A stretch of DNA of 64,000 nt from Ceratotherium simum simum (lineage: Eukaryota; Chordata; Mammalia; Perissodactyla; Rhinocerotidae): contig NW_004454207.1 in assembly GCF_000283155.1 (NCBI RefSeq), forward strand, positions 3,452,332 through 3,516,331. The letters run 5' to 3'. This document shows positions 21,251 to 33,635 of this stretch, in pieces; position 1 is the stretch's first letter; every line of letters starts with the position of its first letter. Below the pieces are notes generated by a model. It did not search any database. It was not told the DNA's origin and was given only the letters and a program-made list of their open reading frames with translations. The translations under genes and the position numbers were made by a program.

Positions 21251-22735
21251 CTGGAAAAGAAGGGTGAGCATGATGGCTAGTGAGCATGTCAGAAGGCAAA
21301 GCAAGCTGCTATAGGCAGATTAGACGGTCTTTACTGTGAAAAGGGAGAGCGTTATTCTCTATTAATACTCAGTCTGCTATCAGAGGCATCAGATACTGAA
21401 AGCATGCTCTACTAGTGTGCTTAATATTAAAAGGCTGAAGAAAAGTTAGTATACAAACATAATGAACTTGAAAAAAATGGCCAAAGTTATTGTTAAAAAA
21501 AAAAGCAAAAATGAAATACGAGAAGGAGCTTTTTACCATTTTGAGAGTAATTTTAAAGACTGATGCAGAAGTTCAGAAACACATTGTGTGGTTATTTTAA
21601 AATAAATGTAATGGAAAGATCTTTTCTATCTGTGGATAAAATCAATTCCCCCAAAGGCCTAAAAGTGTGAACAATGTTTATTTTGAGTAAATAATAAAAA
21701 CTACATATTTAACATGGAAAAATTAAGTGAATGTCAAAACCAAAATTAAGAACTAGAAGCAAAGCATGCAATCTCTGTGTTAACACATTTTTAGCGTGAA
21801 ACTACATTTTTCATTTTATAACTGCCATTATTTCATTTCACAAAATATAAAAATCCTTATTGTCATTCTTTACAGTTGACGTGGCAAACACTTCTTTCCC
21901 ATTTCTTTTCCTCATCTTTCCTGCAAAATCTCCATCTCAAGTTCCTTATATTTCATATTTCCTTCTCAACATATTTGAGACTTTCAGATCCAGGCACAAT
22001 TTCTCTTTCCACTAAAATCTCACGTGCAGTTTGAGAACCGGCTATGAGGAATCAGTTACTGCTCACCAAGACAGAACAATTTAAGGTTATCAATTTTGTG
22101 GGCTCTGAAAGGAATGGTTGTGTTGTGTTTAAAAAAAATGATTTTTTAGGGAAAACAAATGGGTGGCCTTTCTTTTTCTTCAAATTTTCATCGGGCTTAT
22201 TTGAGGGGCATTTATTTGGTAGTGAACCATGTAATCATAAAAAAATTTTTAATCAAATATAAAATATATTTGTAAAATATTTTCCAGAAAGAGTCTGATA
22301 AAACAAAATCCAGATTAAAAAGGTTCTCTTCCATCTCATCTTCAGCACTTGTTTTCATTTTCATCATTGAAATTGGTCATCAAGCAAGCAAAAATAATGG
22401 AAAGTACAGGTATTCCAAAGTTTTAATACTTCATTTAGAGATACTGCTCAAAGTTTAAGTTCAAGAAAATTACTTTTTAATGGATGCTCACCAATGTCAG
22501 TAAGTAACTGAATCCTTTTCAAAATGCGGAAATAGCCAGATCTCATTATTTTGTAATTCATGTACGGTAAGTCATCTTATTAATCTACCATGCGAGATGA
22601 GTTGTTGACTAAAGCTATTTACAAATTACTGTAACAAAACTGCAGAAACCGAGACTCTGCTTTAGTCTGGGGTGTCAGTGGTATTTCACGCTACATCGTA
22701 TAGCTCTCTAAAGCTCCTTATTTGCCTTATGCAAT
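21251..22735 (-). other. GPM6B: Region between the two GPM6B terminal exons
   Basis: This is intron for the long-tail form. For the short-tail form it is probably 3'UTR at its right end. It is AT-rich with no named repeat. Minus-strand AATAAA motifs (TTTATT) are present, for example near 22211 and at 21678, and could end the short-tail transcript. Confidence 0.5.
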
Positions 22736-22816
22736 TTAGAATTTAGTGCAGCAATCTTCCCGACTCTTAAACTTCAAAACCGCATAGTTATATGTAGTAG
22801 CCATCATGTAGATCAG
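22736..22816 (-). CDS. GPM6B: GPM6B alternative last exon, PLP-like short tail
   Basis: A pyrimidine-rich acceptor (CTCTTCCACCAG on the minus strand) precedes 26 codons and TAA (22738-22736). The product begins LIYMMATTYNYAVLKF and ends SREDCCTKF. This completes the fourth transmembrane helix and gives a short cytoplasmic tail with a Cys-Cys pair, as in the shorter human M6B and in the PLP/M6A tails. It joins the exon at 24467 in phase 0. It is intact and more proximal than the alternative exon at 21101. Confidence 0.96.
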   Translation of the reverse strand: MIYMMATTYNYAVLKFKSREDCCTKF

Positions 22817-24466
22817 CTGGTGGAAGAGAACAAAACAGGACAGTAAGATACAGGTAGTGAGGGCCGGGGCCATGACACTTCTAAACTTGGGCAGGGAGGG
22901 GTGCCAGCTCAGAGCTGAAGGTGTTTCTTTTTTCCCGTTTATAGATTTAGGTTTTCATATCTAGCACACACAAACTCTTTCTCATTTCACATATACAACA
23001 TAAGTCCTTGGCTCTGCCCCCAGTACGTTTATTAACAAGACTTGGGTGTGTTTAAAGAATAACAACATAGAGAGCTGGGTCAGCAGCATGAGAAAGATGA
23101 AGCTAAATGCCCTATTTCCCCTCATCTTCCCCAAACTGCCTACTCAGCAGCAATTAGTCCTCTGCTTGCCTATTGCTCAGCCAAGAGAACAGGCAGCAGC
23201 TCGGAGAACAGGTCCCCACCAGGATTTAGCAGGTTGTTCTGTTCATGGGCTGTCATGGGAAGGAATGACTTAATGGTTGGAAAAACTGGGAATGACTCAT
23301 TTCTGAGCAGCTGAGATCCCCCTTGCTCTACCAATCTTAGATTTCTTGAAATTACAAACCAAGCCCTCCCAGATTACATATATATACGTATATCCCAACA
23401 TACAGATACTTGTGTGCGTTTATACAGCTGATCCTCATTATTTGCAGATTCCATATTGGTGAATTTGTCTACGTGCTAAAATCTCTTTGTAACCCCAAAA
23501 TGAACACTCATGGCACTTTCACGGTCATTCATGGACATGCCGAGTGGGGAAAAAGTTGAGTTGCCCAATGTGCACGTTCCCAGCTGAGGCCAACCGAGGC
23601 GACCCTCTGCCTTCTTGTTTCAGCTCTCAGACTGTAAGCAAGTATCCTTTTTGTAATCTATTTAGTGCCACGTTTTTTGCATTTTTGTGATTTTACTCTT
23701 AAATGTTCCTTAATCATAGTGCTGAAGTGCTGTCTAATGTTTCTAAGTGCAAGAAGGCTATGAGGTGCCTCACGGAGAAAATGCATGTGCTCAGTGAGCT
23801 TCATTCAGGTTTGAGTTACAATGCTGTTACCCGTGAGTTCAATGTTAATGAATCAGCATATATACTAAATAAGATGTCTTTACACAGAAACACACAAAAG
23901 AAAGTTATGTATTGATCAGTTTGACTAAAATGTTGTGACCACAGGCTCACAGAAACCTAACTCTGTATCTCCCAAGAGCAATGGCTTGGTATTTGCTACC
24001 TCAGCGTTCGAGAAGACTTTATAGAACATCACTACTGTGCCTAACAAGAGCAGCTGTACATGTATGTATGTATGTATATGTGCATATTTCAATTTGGAAA
24101 TGAAGGTTTCCTGGCAAAGAAATGGGTAATGCCTCACATGAGCATCTGTCCATGATGGAAGTCATGAAAGTAAGTGCTAAATATGCAACAATGCAATATG
24201 CCAGTCTTAGTTAACAGGTGTTCTGGGTGTTGGTACCCTTCTTTCCACAGAATCCAAATTATATTACCTACAATCGCTGCCAAGACAGCCAACTAGTACT
24301 TCCTGCAATTTAGACAGGTGGTAAGTTCACTCAGGTGAAATTTAACCAAGGTTGAGTCCCAGGATTGTTTGCTTCAGTATGCTGAAAAGCTGGAAGGGAA
24401 ACCTGCCGTTATAGAGACTGCAGAGGGCCGGAGCTAGACTAGGCCAGTCCTGGGGCCGTTACTCAC
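22817..24466 (-). other. GPM6B: GPM6B intron with a Tigger element
   Basis: Apart from the Tigger relic (about 23430-24045) and a short (TATG)n tract near 24060-24080, no feature is seen. Confidence 0.75.
23430..24045 (+). mobile_element. Tc1/mariner-type Tigger (pogo) DNA transposon relic
   Basis: The left end 'tgatcctcattatttgcagattc' type sequence and the block around 23560-23640 match the non-autonomous Tigger/MER2-like family. From 23700 to 23870 a frame still encodes the N-terminal CENP-B/pogo-type helix-turn-helix: SAEVLSNVSKCKKAM, then LTEKMHVLSELHSGLSYNAV and REFNVNES. The catalytic DDE domain is absent, so this is an internally deleted, inactive copy. Right end near 24045 (reduced 'tagaacatcactactgtgcc'). 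Confidence 0.85.
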
Positions 24467-24532
24467 CAGGGCAATGACGGTGGCACCAGCTCCTGCACAG
24501 GCCACAATGAACAGGTGATAGGACATGTAGAA
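24467..24532 (-). CDS. GPM6B: GPM6B exon for transmembrane segment 4 (66 bp)
   Basis: The acceptor CCTAG and donor GTGAGT (24466-24461) enclose 22 whole codons: FYMSYHLFIVACAGAGATVI, then Ala-Leu. Length and sequence match PLP-family exon 6. The hydrophobic stretch is the outer part of the last transmembrane helix, which is completed by either terminal exon. Confidence 0.97.
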
Positions 24533-25477
24533 CTAGGAAAGAACAGGGCGCCGACATAAGCATTTTATGTGGCAGGAAATAGCCTACACCTGTTGCTGGG
24601 TGCTTGCGTGCTCTCTCTTCAAGCCCAGTTCTCAACCCTGGCCACACATTGGAATCATCCGGGGGGCTTTCAAAACTTTCTGATGCCCAGGCTGTAACCT
24701 AGGCCAATTAAATCTGAGTATCTGGGGGCTGGGCCTCAGCCATCACTATATTATAATGATCCTCGAAGACTGCAATGTGCAGTCAAGGTTGGGAGCCCCC
24801 GATTCGAGCCGATATATCTTATGAATATATAAATTGACTAGCCAGGGAGGTAGGGGCTGATTATTTTGGTAACTCATTGCTTTCCAAAAGCATGTTAGGA
24901 TTTTCTTAACTATGCAAGCTCCCACTAGTGCATTTAATCTTTTATCAACAGTTATAAACCCATGCCTGAAGAATATTCTAGGGCTGAGAGATTTTAAACC
25001 AAAGTGTTAGGATTTATTGCCAATTAAGGGTGAACAAGAAATAAGTGAATCACTCTGGAAACATAAATGATTAACTTGCTTTATATACAAATTCAGGGGA
25101 ATCTTTTCTATGAAAATTTACGTTTGTTCTACTTTGTAACAACTGTTAACAAATGTTCTATTTTGAAAAACTATCTGAAGGTGAAAGAGAAGAATCTACA
25201 TATATTTTCATTGTTGCAGGATTGGGATCACTACAAATTATGGCCAAAAGAGAAAGCTCTCTGAATGGGCTGGACCATGTGAAATGGCCATTTTCTAGGT
25301 CAAAAATGGCTGAATATTGGTGATTACATACAGTTCAGTCTTAAAGAATCTGCAAAAAAGAGTTCCTTACTAGCATCTCAGCCCTTTCTCCTACTCTTTC
25401 TACCTAGGAGAACCCTTTTTCTCAGCCGAATTTGGGAAGCGACCCTCTGTGAGCCCTCGGACCTGAGCGGGGTTTAC
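24533..25477 (-). other. GPM6B: GPM6B intron
   Basis: Contains one MER5-type element (24624-24805). Otherwise it is unique-looking sequence. Confidence 0.8.
24624..24805 (+). repeat. MER5-type hAT element
   Basis: Begins 'cagttctcaaccctggccac', then 'attggaatcatccgggg', 'gggctgggcctcagcc' and 'gtcaaggttgggag'. The order matches the MER5 family of short non-autonomous hAT-Charlie transposons. Subfamily and ends are approximate. Confidence 0.7.
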
Positions 25478-25551
25478 CTCATTGGTGTTGCAGATGTTCT
25501 CCAGGGCGGAGCCACAGATCTTTCCTGGGAATGCATTCCATGGAATGATAC
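25478..25551 (-). CDS. GPM6B: GPM6B exon, end of large extracellular loop (74 bp)
   Basis: The acceptor TTCGTAG and donor GTAAAC enclose two bases closing a Gly codon plus 24 codons: [20 protein letters not shown], then Asn-Thr-Asn-Glu. Same length as PLP1 exon 5. The two cysteines belong to the extracellular disulfide network conserved in the family. Confidence 0.97.
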
Positions 25552-27605
25552 CTACGAAGTGAATCCCAACAGCACGTCAGTTATTAGTATAGACTGCAGT
25601 GCCTCATGCTCGCAACTGTCCTCACCACTTTAGATGTCGATTACCGTGCAGTCATACCCTACATTCTTCACCAACAATTGACCTATCTGCCCTTTGCACA
25701 ACAAAATTTTTCCAATAAATAGTAAGCCCTATTTGGACAGTAGGGCAAGAGCCAAGTCAACTAGTCCATAACCTGATAGATTTTTTCCCCTACAAATTAT
25801 GCTGTTTAGTTGAGCTGATATTTGTAAAAATTGATCTTCAAGGCTAGGTTTTCCCTACAGTGAATTTATGAACCGTAAGCTGCAGGACGACGCCCCTCCT
25901 AAATCATTTCTTCATGCTGAGTTCAAATCCATTTCCCCATGAATTTCATGGTCCGTGGCCTTGCTACACAAGCTGTTTGTTAGTGGTCTGCCATGAGATG
26001 AGTTCCAAATTGCAAGTCTACACTCAGAAAGTTTCATAGCAATGTGACAGAGAAATTTTTTTATGTTATGTAATTTGGATTTTTTATGTCTTTGCTTTTA
26101 TATTTTTATTGTGTTTTACAAATGTATTGGAAATAGTTTTGGATTGAAAATCCAATTGTAAATTTGAAAAAGAAGAAAAACACTGTCCCTCACCACAGAC
26201 CATAGGGCCAGCATGGTCTGTGGTGTCTCTCTCACTGTAACCCTGAGTCCCCTTCTCCAGTGACATCGTCCACTGGGCTGCTGATCTCTTCCCCATTAAT
26301 GCACAGGTGTGTGCTTAAATATTAAACATAGCTCAAATTACATTTCTCCCAGGAGGTAAGGAAGGAGGATTAAAAAAAAATTCCTTATTCCTTCTATCTT
26401 TGTCATAGGCCAAGAGTAAGTCTTTACACTTCAGAAGAATGGGAAATGACAAGTCCCCAAACTGTCAGTGAAAGCAGTGATTTCAAATCAGAATTTAAAC
26501 AGATGACTACTGATGACCAAAAATCGGTAGTAAAAATATTTAAGAATAGAGAAATGATATACATTTAGACATACATTTACAAATACTTTAAAAATCAGCT
26601 TTAGGCTCAGTTTTTCAATCCATCATAGAGAACAGTGTGGTTAAGCCTTGGTCTTGATGAGAAGAGATTAGTCCGATGGGCAGTTTTAGGCAAGTTTCAT
26701 ATTATGTTGTAAGATAAGATGTTGAGGATAAGCCACACGGGAAACACAAGAAGCAAAAATGAAATAGTCATCTCTTTCCAGAAAAGCTCTGAAAGAACAG
26801 TAATTTCCTCTTCAATTTTAATGAAAGGTCTTTCCCCACCCCACCTCCGTGTTTCTGCCAACAACAGGATTTGCTGCCATCCTGGCTAGAAGCACTAATT
26901 AAACTCCTTGCCTAGGATGCTGCCTTCCCTCATTCAGCGGGGAAGGCGAGTCTCAAATTAATTGACAGGAGCAGCAATGGCCCCTTCTGTGGCTTGTCAA
27001 AATGAACCAACCTTAGCTGCCTATTGCGAGGATCCCATTCATTAGAAAATGTTTGAATGGGTTTTCAACATTCTACTTTTATAGAGTATATTCTGATGAC
27101 TTTAAAATACGTCTGGATTTTATGTTGTGTTTTTCAGTATAGATGAAGTTTAAGCAACTGGTCATTTAAGAGAGACCTGATTTGCAGAGTTGGATGTGCA
27201 AATTGATCGGATTATACAGTGCATGCAATATTTTGGATGGAAAGTTGGATGGTACAAAACTGAAAAGAAATTAAAGAAAAAATATGTAATCATTTTATAG
27301 TAGATATCCAGAAGTCTTTTTTGATTGAATTGTATTATAAAGTAGCTTCGCATTATAAAAAGTCTTTTTCACTACATACTTAATTTGAAAATATAATAAT
27401 TTTGAATGATGCCTTTTAGCAACTAAGAGCCTGAGTGATGTTTCCAAAACACAGAGCATATTGAGGGAAAGAGTACACACTATTCCAATAGAAGAATGTA
27501 TGAAGCAGATCATGATGATTAAAAAAATGCCCACGTAATACTGAAGGTCCAGACTTATGCAGAAGAAGACAGAAATTAATCGGGGGGAGAATTAAAAGGA
27601 AGTAC
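25552..27605 (-). other. GPM6B: GPM6B intron (2.05 kb)
   Basis: AT-rich, with no ERE, L1 or other named repeat recognised and no coding exon. Confidence 0.75.
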
Positions 27606-27777
27606 CGTATTGCCGGATATCCACGCAGATCTGCTCCACACCAGCTGTCCCGTTGGTCTGGGGTGACTTGATGACTTCACAAGTTGACCATATGTTGTAG
27701 AACATAAACACGGGCACTGCAGAGAAACCGAACACGCCCAGCCAGGCCACTCCCAGCACGTAGGTGAGGAAGACGAA
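27606..27777 (-). CDS. GPM6B: GPM6B exon, TM3 and large extracellular loop (172 bp)
   Basis: The acceptor GGCTTAG and donor GTACTT flank 57 codons plus one base. The segment FVFLTYVLGVAWLGVFGFSA starts the third transmembrane helix. IWSTCEVIKSP and an Asn-Gly-Thr N-glycosylation sequon lie in the second extracellular loop, followed by VEQICVDIRQY. Length is as expected for PLP-family exon 4 (169 in PLP1, from memory). Confidence 0.97.
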
Positions 27778-29018
27778 CTAAGCCGAAAACAAGAGGGAGA
27801 AAGAATCATCACTGAAACAGGCAAGGTGCGTCCCCTGGGAAGAATGATTACGCATTTCTGGCCTGATACTGGACTTGTGGGGTGCGTTCAGAGCACCACC
27901 TGGGGCCATGGTAGCGCCAAGGGAGGGTAGAACCGAGGGCTGGCGGCTGGGGCGGGGTGGGCACGCCCTCCAGAGCTAGGATAGGATCAAGAATGTTACC
28001 GCCGAAGCCATTTAGGGACTTTGCAGGTCCCTCTTTTAACTAAGAAGGACAGGAGACCCCAAGAGGTGATCTCCCTTGTCCAAAGTCACAGAGCTAATTA
28101 GTGACAGGGCCTTCCACGTGGTGCTCTTTCTAACAGCAGTCCTAAGAACTCAGAGCATGGTAATTACCGTGGGATAGTGCCTGGATGCTTTCACAGGCCA
28201 CTGAATTATAACCTCATATTACTTTCTCAAAAATTACCTTTATTTTACATAATAGATGGGTAGTATAATAGCAGTTGCTACAGGAAGGCCTTTCTCAAAA
28301 GGAACTTCACTTAGTTTTGTGATCCTGTGAAATTACTAACAGCATTAGATGTTTAAACCTATGTTAAAAGTTTAAAATAGCCTTGAACACAAGCTTAATG
28401 AACAGTGTATCAGATAAAACTGTCATTTCCCTCTTGTTTTTTTCCTCTTTAAGATTCACAGCAGCTCTGCAAGCAAAGCAGTGGCTTAGGGAAAAATCTT
28501 CATGTGTTCACCCACACGTTGCCATAGGCGATTTTAGGAGGAATATAATCATATTGCTTTACTTTCTTCATAACCTTCTGCCTTGACTACCAATTTACAG
28601 AGAACTTTGAAAGGCTGTTTCAAAAACGTTGTGGTATTTATATTTTCAGAATGTGCACCCACAGAGTGTGTGGGTGAGGGTTTGGAATTCTAGTTTGGCT
28701 GTTATTTTTTTAAGCTGATACTGAAGACCTGGAGATTCAGTCTAACTTTCCACACTGCAGGAAACAGCTGGATGATGCGAGGTCGGCCTGGGGGTCAGAC
28801 AGGCTGCCTCATGTTGGTCACCCCCAGGAAACTGCAGAAACAGGTTACTTTTTCTTTTATTTCAAGAACATTTAAACTTTTGGAGGTATTTGCATTTCTA
28901 AAAATATTCAAAGAAGCAGATTTCAGCAGTTTCACACCCTCTTCCTCCCCAGTGCTCATGGATGGGCTACTCCAGACTAGGGTTTCTTTTCCTTACCCTT
29001 CAAAAGAATACTTTCTTT

Positions 29019-29256
29019 TTTGGCGAGGAAGATTAGCCCTGAGCTAACATCTGTTGCCAATCCTCCTCTTTTTGCTGAGGAAGATTGGCCCTGGCCTAAC
29101 ATTGTGCCCATCTTCCTCCACTTTATATTTGGGATCCTTGCCACAGCATGGCTTGATAAGCAGTGCGTAGGTCCATGCCCAGGATCCGAACCTGCGAACC
29201 CCAGGCTGCCAAAGTGAAGCGTGCGAACTTAACCAATATGCCACCGGGCCAGCCCC
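29019..29256 (-). mobile_element. ERE SINE (ERE1-like)
   Basis: Minus-strand ERE1, therefore sense to GPM6B, with both 'gctaac' modules and a B box (ggatccgaacc). The 15-base duplication (29004-29018 and 29257-29271) is perfect. Confidence 0.95.
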
Positions 29257-30664
29257 AAGAATACTTTCTTTCTGATAACACCACGAAGACTTGAAAATGG
29301 GCTGGTGGTCCTTTGCTTGGTGAGCCTTCCCTTCCTGTGGTGGTCAGGACTCCAAAGGGAAGGCCAGTGCCCGGTGGAGAGAGCCCAGTTGGGGGCCATT
29401 CCTGTCATGGCAGCCTCAAGCATTCAGAGTTGCTTCCCAATTAACCCCCTGGGCAGATGCTTCCCATGAAGGACCAGTGAGACCAAGACCTTCCTGTGAA
29501 CAAGGATCAGCTTTGCTATCTCTGGTGGGCAGAGCTCATTTGTCTTTTTTGCCTCATACAACTTTCTGTTGTGAGCATATTGCTCTAGCTGTCAGCCCTC
29601 CCATCACCTACATCTTCCTAACACGCTCGAAAATAGGTCCATTCAATGATCCCCTTGAATGTATCAACAAAACCAGTGTTCAAGGCACAAGTGGCCAGTA
29701 AGGAAATGAATGAAGACAGCCTAGGTCCTCTCTGCATAACAGTGGCTTGTCAACTTTTTAGAACAGATCTTTTCTCAAATAAAATCCAACATATACAACA
29801 GGTAAAAGTGGGCTTTGCTGGTTGGGGGCAGGTCTTCCTGCTTGGCATGGTGGTACAGAAGCCCCCATGTACACCAGCCCCTCCCTCCATGAGAACAACT
29901 CCAAACACAGGCCTACGTGATCTCCCACCCATCTCTGGGTGAAGGGCCCACTGTCTCCAGCACAAGCTCCTTGTACTCTCTACTGTCCCTGGTATGTTAA
30001 CGACTGTTAAGAGGTAAACTGAGGCACATTAAAATTTCTGAGAAATTTGAAGATGTATCTGAGCATACATCCATTTGAATGGGGCAGCACCAAACCAAAA
30101 GCGACTAGGAGGCTCCAGCAACAGGGCCTAGGGGAGAGGTTTTTATAGACCAGACACGGAAGCAAAGCAAGGAAATGATCTGACTGGCTGTAGCTTATGC
30201 AGTTGCCTTATTTGAGACAGCCTAGTTGGCTGTTTGTGAGTGGTGGTTCTTAAGTTTCATTTTCTCGGATTCCAGCGCATGGACTCTGACTTAGGTTTCG
30301 GTTTGCTTAGGTAGGCTGCCAAGGCCTTAGGGCCACCTCCGACCACGGCCTCCTTGTGTAATGACTTTAACTCATCAAAGCTCAAATGAATACTTTAAAT
30401 ATCCAGAATGTTAAACATCAGGCAGTTGCTGATTGAATACTACGCCCTGGCAGAAACTGGACCCCTTTATTCTTGAAACCTGAGTGGTAGAAGTGAGGGC
30501 GGGGGAAGCTGCCATTTTAAAGCTGCCAGGAGTTTTCAGTTCTTTTCCTCACTTTTTGTTGCTATTTTCTCTCAGCTTCTTACAGTCATTTTTTTTCCTT
30601 TTTTTACAGTTGCCTCCTTCTCCCCAAAAGTAACCATTCCTCTGACTTGTATAGTAGTCACTTC

Positions 30665-30740
30665 CTTGTATTTTTGTAAATAACAGCTTTATCGGGATAT
30701 AATTTACTCCTGAGAGTTTTAAATTCATTTACTCCCTTGT
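30665..30740 (-). repeat. LINE-1 3'UTR fragment
   Basis: The phrase 'aacagctttatcgggatataatt' is the typical complement of an L1 3'UTR; similar phrases occur at 9350 and 54762. Only a short piece remains. Confidence 0.6.
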
Positions 30741-31899
30741 TCTATGAACTTCACCTTCAAAAGCCAAAGTGACAGGAGAATCCTATTTGGGATTTGGAAT
30801 TGGAGAGGTTCGAATCAACAAAGAATGAAATCACTCAGCAGGTGAGTGGTGGCTTTCATCGCTGGAGGCAGTTTGTTTTAGGAACATGGTTTTCTGAATA
30901 ACACTCACTGTGGAGACTATTTGTTCTGGGGAGAGTCTTTGTCCCTGGGAGACTGTCCCTGGGTGCGTGTGCATGCGTTCTCGTTCTGAAGTCCCACAAA
31001 CGCTGTCAGTGCAGATGAACGCAAATGTTGGCATATGGCCCCTCATAGCTTATCATGTTCGGTTGGACTCCTCCCTGGGGGTGAAGGGTCTCCTGGGCAG
31101 GGTGGATCTTGGGTGGAACACAAAGTTGGGGCCAGACATGCTGAAAGGCACTGCTGATGTGAAAGAGCAACAGGGCGCCGGCAGGGCCCAGGAGGGAGAG
31201 AGGAGCAGGGCCCTGGGGTGGGGCCAGGCCCATGGACTCCAGCAGGTGTGGTTTCTGCATTGGCATCTTCTCGCAGCCCCCTGGCCTCAGTAAGACTGTT
31301 ACATTTATAGCCTGGTCTTAGCCATGCGTAAGGAATTAGGGACTGGCCAAGCCCCAGGTGGGGCACACGGGTACAGGAGGGAGCAGCAGCCTGAGGCAAA
31401 GCAGCTCAGGATGGTGGGAGGCAACCTGCCGGAGAACAGAGGCTGGACAGAACCAGCGGGGCTGGCTGCGGGGCAGGTTCCTCTGCAGGATCAGGGCAAT
31501 GTGTTGGGCTGCCCAAGAAATTTCCAGAGATCACTGGGTGAGAGACCTCGACCCCAGGCACCACTTACTGTAGCCTGTGGGATGCAGGCTCAGGTGACTG
31601 TGAGGTGGGCACTCACGGGAGGAGTGACATGGAGATAAGACCCAAGGTTACATCAAATTATCCGGACCCTTTGGGGGCATCTCCTTGGCCACTTTCTTCT
31701 TCCTTGCACCCCATGATGTTCCTTACCTGTCTAGCTGTTCTTCCCTTAGGTCCTCACGAAGGCTCCTTTTCTTTGGCCTACCCAGTAGACAGTGGTGTGG
31801 TCCAGGGCTCTCTCCCTCCCCAAACATCAGTGAGAACTTGTTCATGCCCACCACTCTTCTATGGACAACTCTGTTACCTCCAGCCCACAGTGTTCCCAG

Positions 31900-32640
31900 A
31901 AACCCCAGCCCAAGTCTCAGCGACACTCCAGATAACTCCACTTGGATAGCGGCGGGCACGTCAAGCCCCGACACTCTAACATGAAAGCACCTTCTCCATC
32001 CTCCCGCCCCCCTCACCTAATGGCATCCTCATCCTCCACATGTGGGGAGCCAGAGACTGGGCACTCACTCCCTCCTCTTGTGCTCACTCCCACATGCCAA
32101 TCCTGGAGGCCACCTCGCCCACAGTCTTGGAATCTGTCCCCTATTCTCTACTCCACTACCGGCGCCTAGTTCAGATCTCCACCATTGCTCACCGTGAGCC
32201 TCGCCATCACCTCTTGCTAAGCTCCTCCTTCCCTCCAATCTGTGTTCCACCTCACTCCGAGATCTCGCTCTCCCAGGTGCATGATCATATCACTCCCTAC
32301 TTGGTTTTGTCTTCTGATTTTCTTCCTAGCCTGGCACTCAAGGCCTTTCTTGATCTGGTCCCTGTCCCCTCGCCCCAAGCAGCATCGTTTCCATCCTTCT
32401 TTGCTAGGTCCTTCCCTTCCAGCTGGGGCACACCTTGGTTCCTTGGAGCGCCTCCCTCTTTTCTGGGTCTCTCTGCCCTGCTCATGCTGGGTCCTCTTCC
32501 CCAATCACACATGGAGCAATTTCCTCTCCTCTGGCCTGCCGCAAAGCCCTCCCTGATTCTGCACTTCCCTGTGCCCATGGTCTTCTGCACACACCTCTAC
32601 TGCAGTTTCCAGGCTATTTGCGAAGGACTCAGAAACTTAG
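31900..32640 (+). repeat. C-rich old LINE-like (L2-type) tract
   Basis: A long pyrimidine-rich block with phrases such as 'cctggcactcaaggcctttc', 'ctctggcctgccgcaaagcc' and 'tgcacttccctgtgcc', which resemble highly diverged L2 3' sequence. It gives open frames of about 100-220 codons on both strands, but they look like a low-complexity effect. The classification is tentative. Confidence 0.5.
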
Positions 32641-33304
32641 CAGGAACTAAGGGCCAGACAGAGAAGCAGCGAGGCAGTGCATTTCAGCAGTTTCCCTAGG
32701 ACTCGAGGGTCCCTCTTGGGATGAGCAGCTGCCAGTGACAAGTCCATCCAGGGAAGGATCACACCTACCTTAATGCATACTGCGTCACAGACCCTTCACA
32801 CGCAGGCTCACATCCGGTCACAAAGAAGTACGCCACACTCTGCGTGCCATCTTTAGGGGGGATTTCTATGAACACTGGGCTCACCGGGTGTTTTAAGCCA
32901 GACTCTATGTTGTCTCTTCACCAAGAGCAGAAAGCTCCATCAGTGCCCAGCGCACAGGGAGGCCGGTGCCCTGCAGGGAGGGCATCTATCTCCTTTGGGA
33001 GAGGGCCAGTGCCTGCAACAGCCAGCCTGGGTCTCTTCCTCAGCGCTAGCGCTTCTCCTGGCTCCCAAACTGTTTTCTTTACACTTGGCCACTCTTTCAA
33101 ATGCCAGACCAACACAGCCAGCTGCTTGGGCAATATTTCGATGTGACTATGCCATCACAAACTCAAATTCAACGTGCCCAACATCAAACTCCATAAAGGC
33201 CTCTTTCTTCCTAGCCCCTCAACCCATCACTGAGTTTCCTCTTGTGATGAAGCACTTGCTAACCCTGTCTTTTAATGAGCTCTTTTTAAAGCTTTGTCCT
33301 TTAG

Positions 33305-33635
33305 ACCAGAGGTCAGCAAACGTCTGCAAAAGGCCAGACATGGAACAGTTTAGGCTCTGCGGGCCACACAGGGTCTCTGTTGCAACTACACAGCTCTGCT
33401 GTTACAGCATGAAAGCCGCCACCGACAATACGCCACCGAGTGGATGTGGCGGGGTGCCAATAAAACTATGGTTATCAAAACTTGAATTTCATGTAATTTT
33501 CATGTATCATATTATTCACTTGTTTCTTTCCCCTAACAATTTAAAGATACAAAGCCATTCTTAGCTCATGAGCCGTACAAAAACAGACGGTGGGCCCGAT
33601 TTGGCCCAAGAGCTGGAGTTTGCTGACCCCTGTCT
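33305..33635 (+). repeat. hAT-type element of the 'gtcagcaaac' family
   Basis: Terminal inverted repeats are visible: 'agaggtcagcaaacgtctg' at left and 'gtttgctgacccctg' at right. The inside has 'ggctctgcgggccacacagg' and 'ccaataaaactatgg'. Four more members are in the window (40482, 44924, 50036, 59957). I recognise the family as non-autonomous hAT-Charlie but do not name the subfamily. Confidence 0.75.

Noticed and set aside
32040..32699. 219-codon open frame on the plus strand, plus several overlapping frames on both strands in 31000-33600
   Set aside because: The DNA is C/T-rich and LINE-like, the frames overlap on both strands, and the product is low-complexity Ser/Pro/Leu with no family signature. 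It lies inside a GPM6B intron without splice support.
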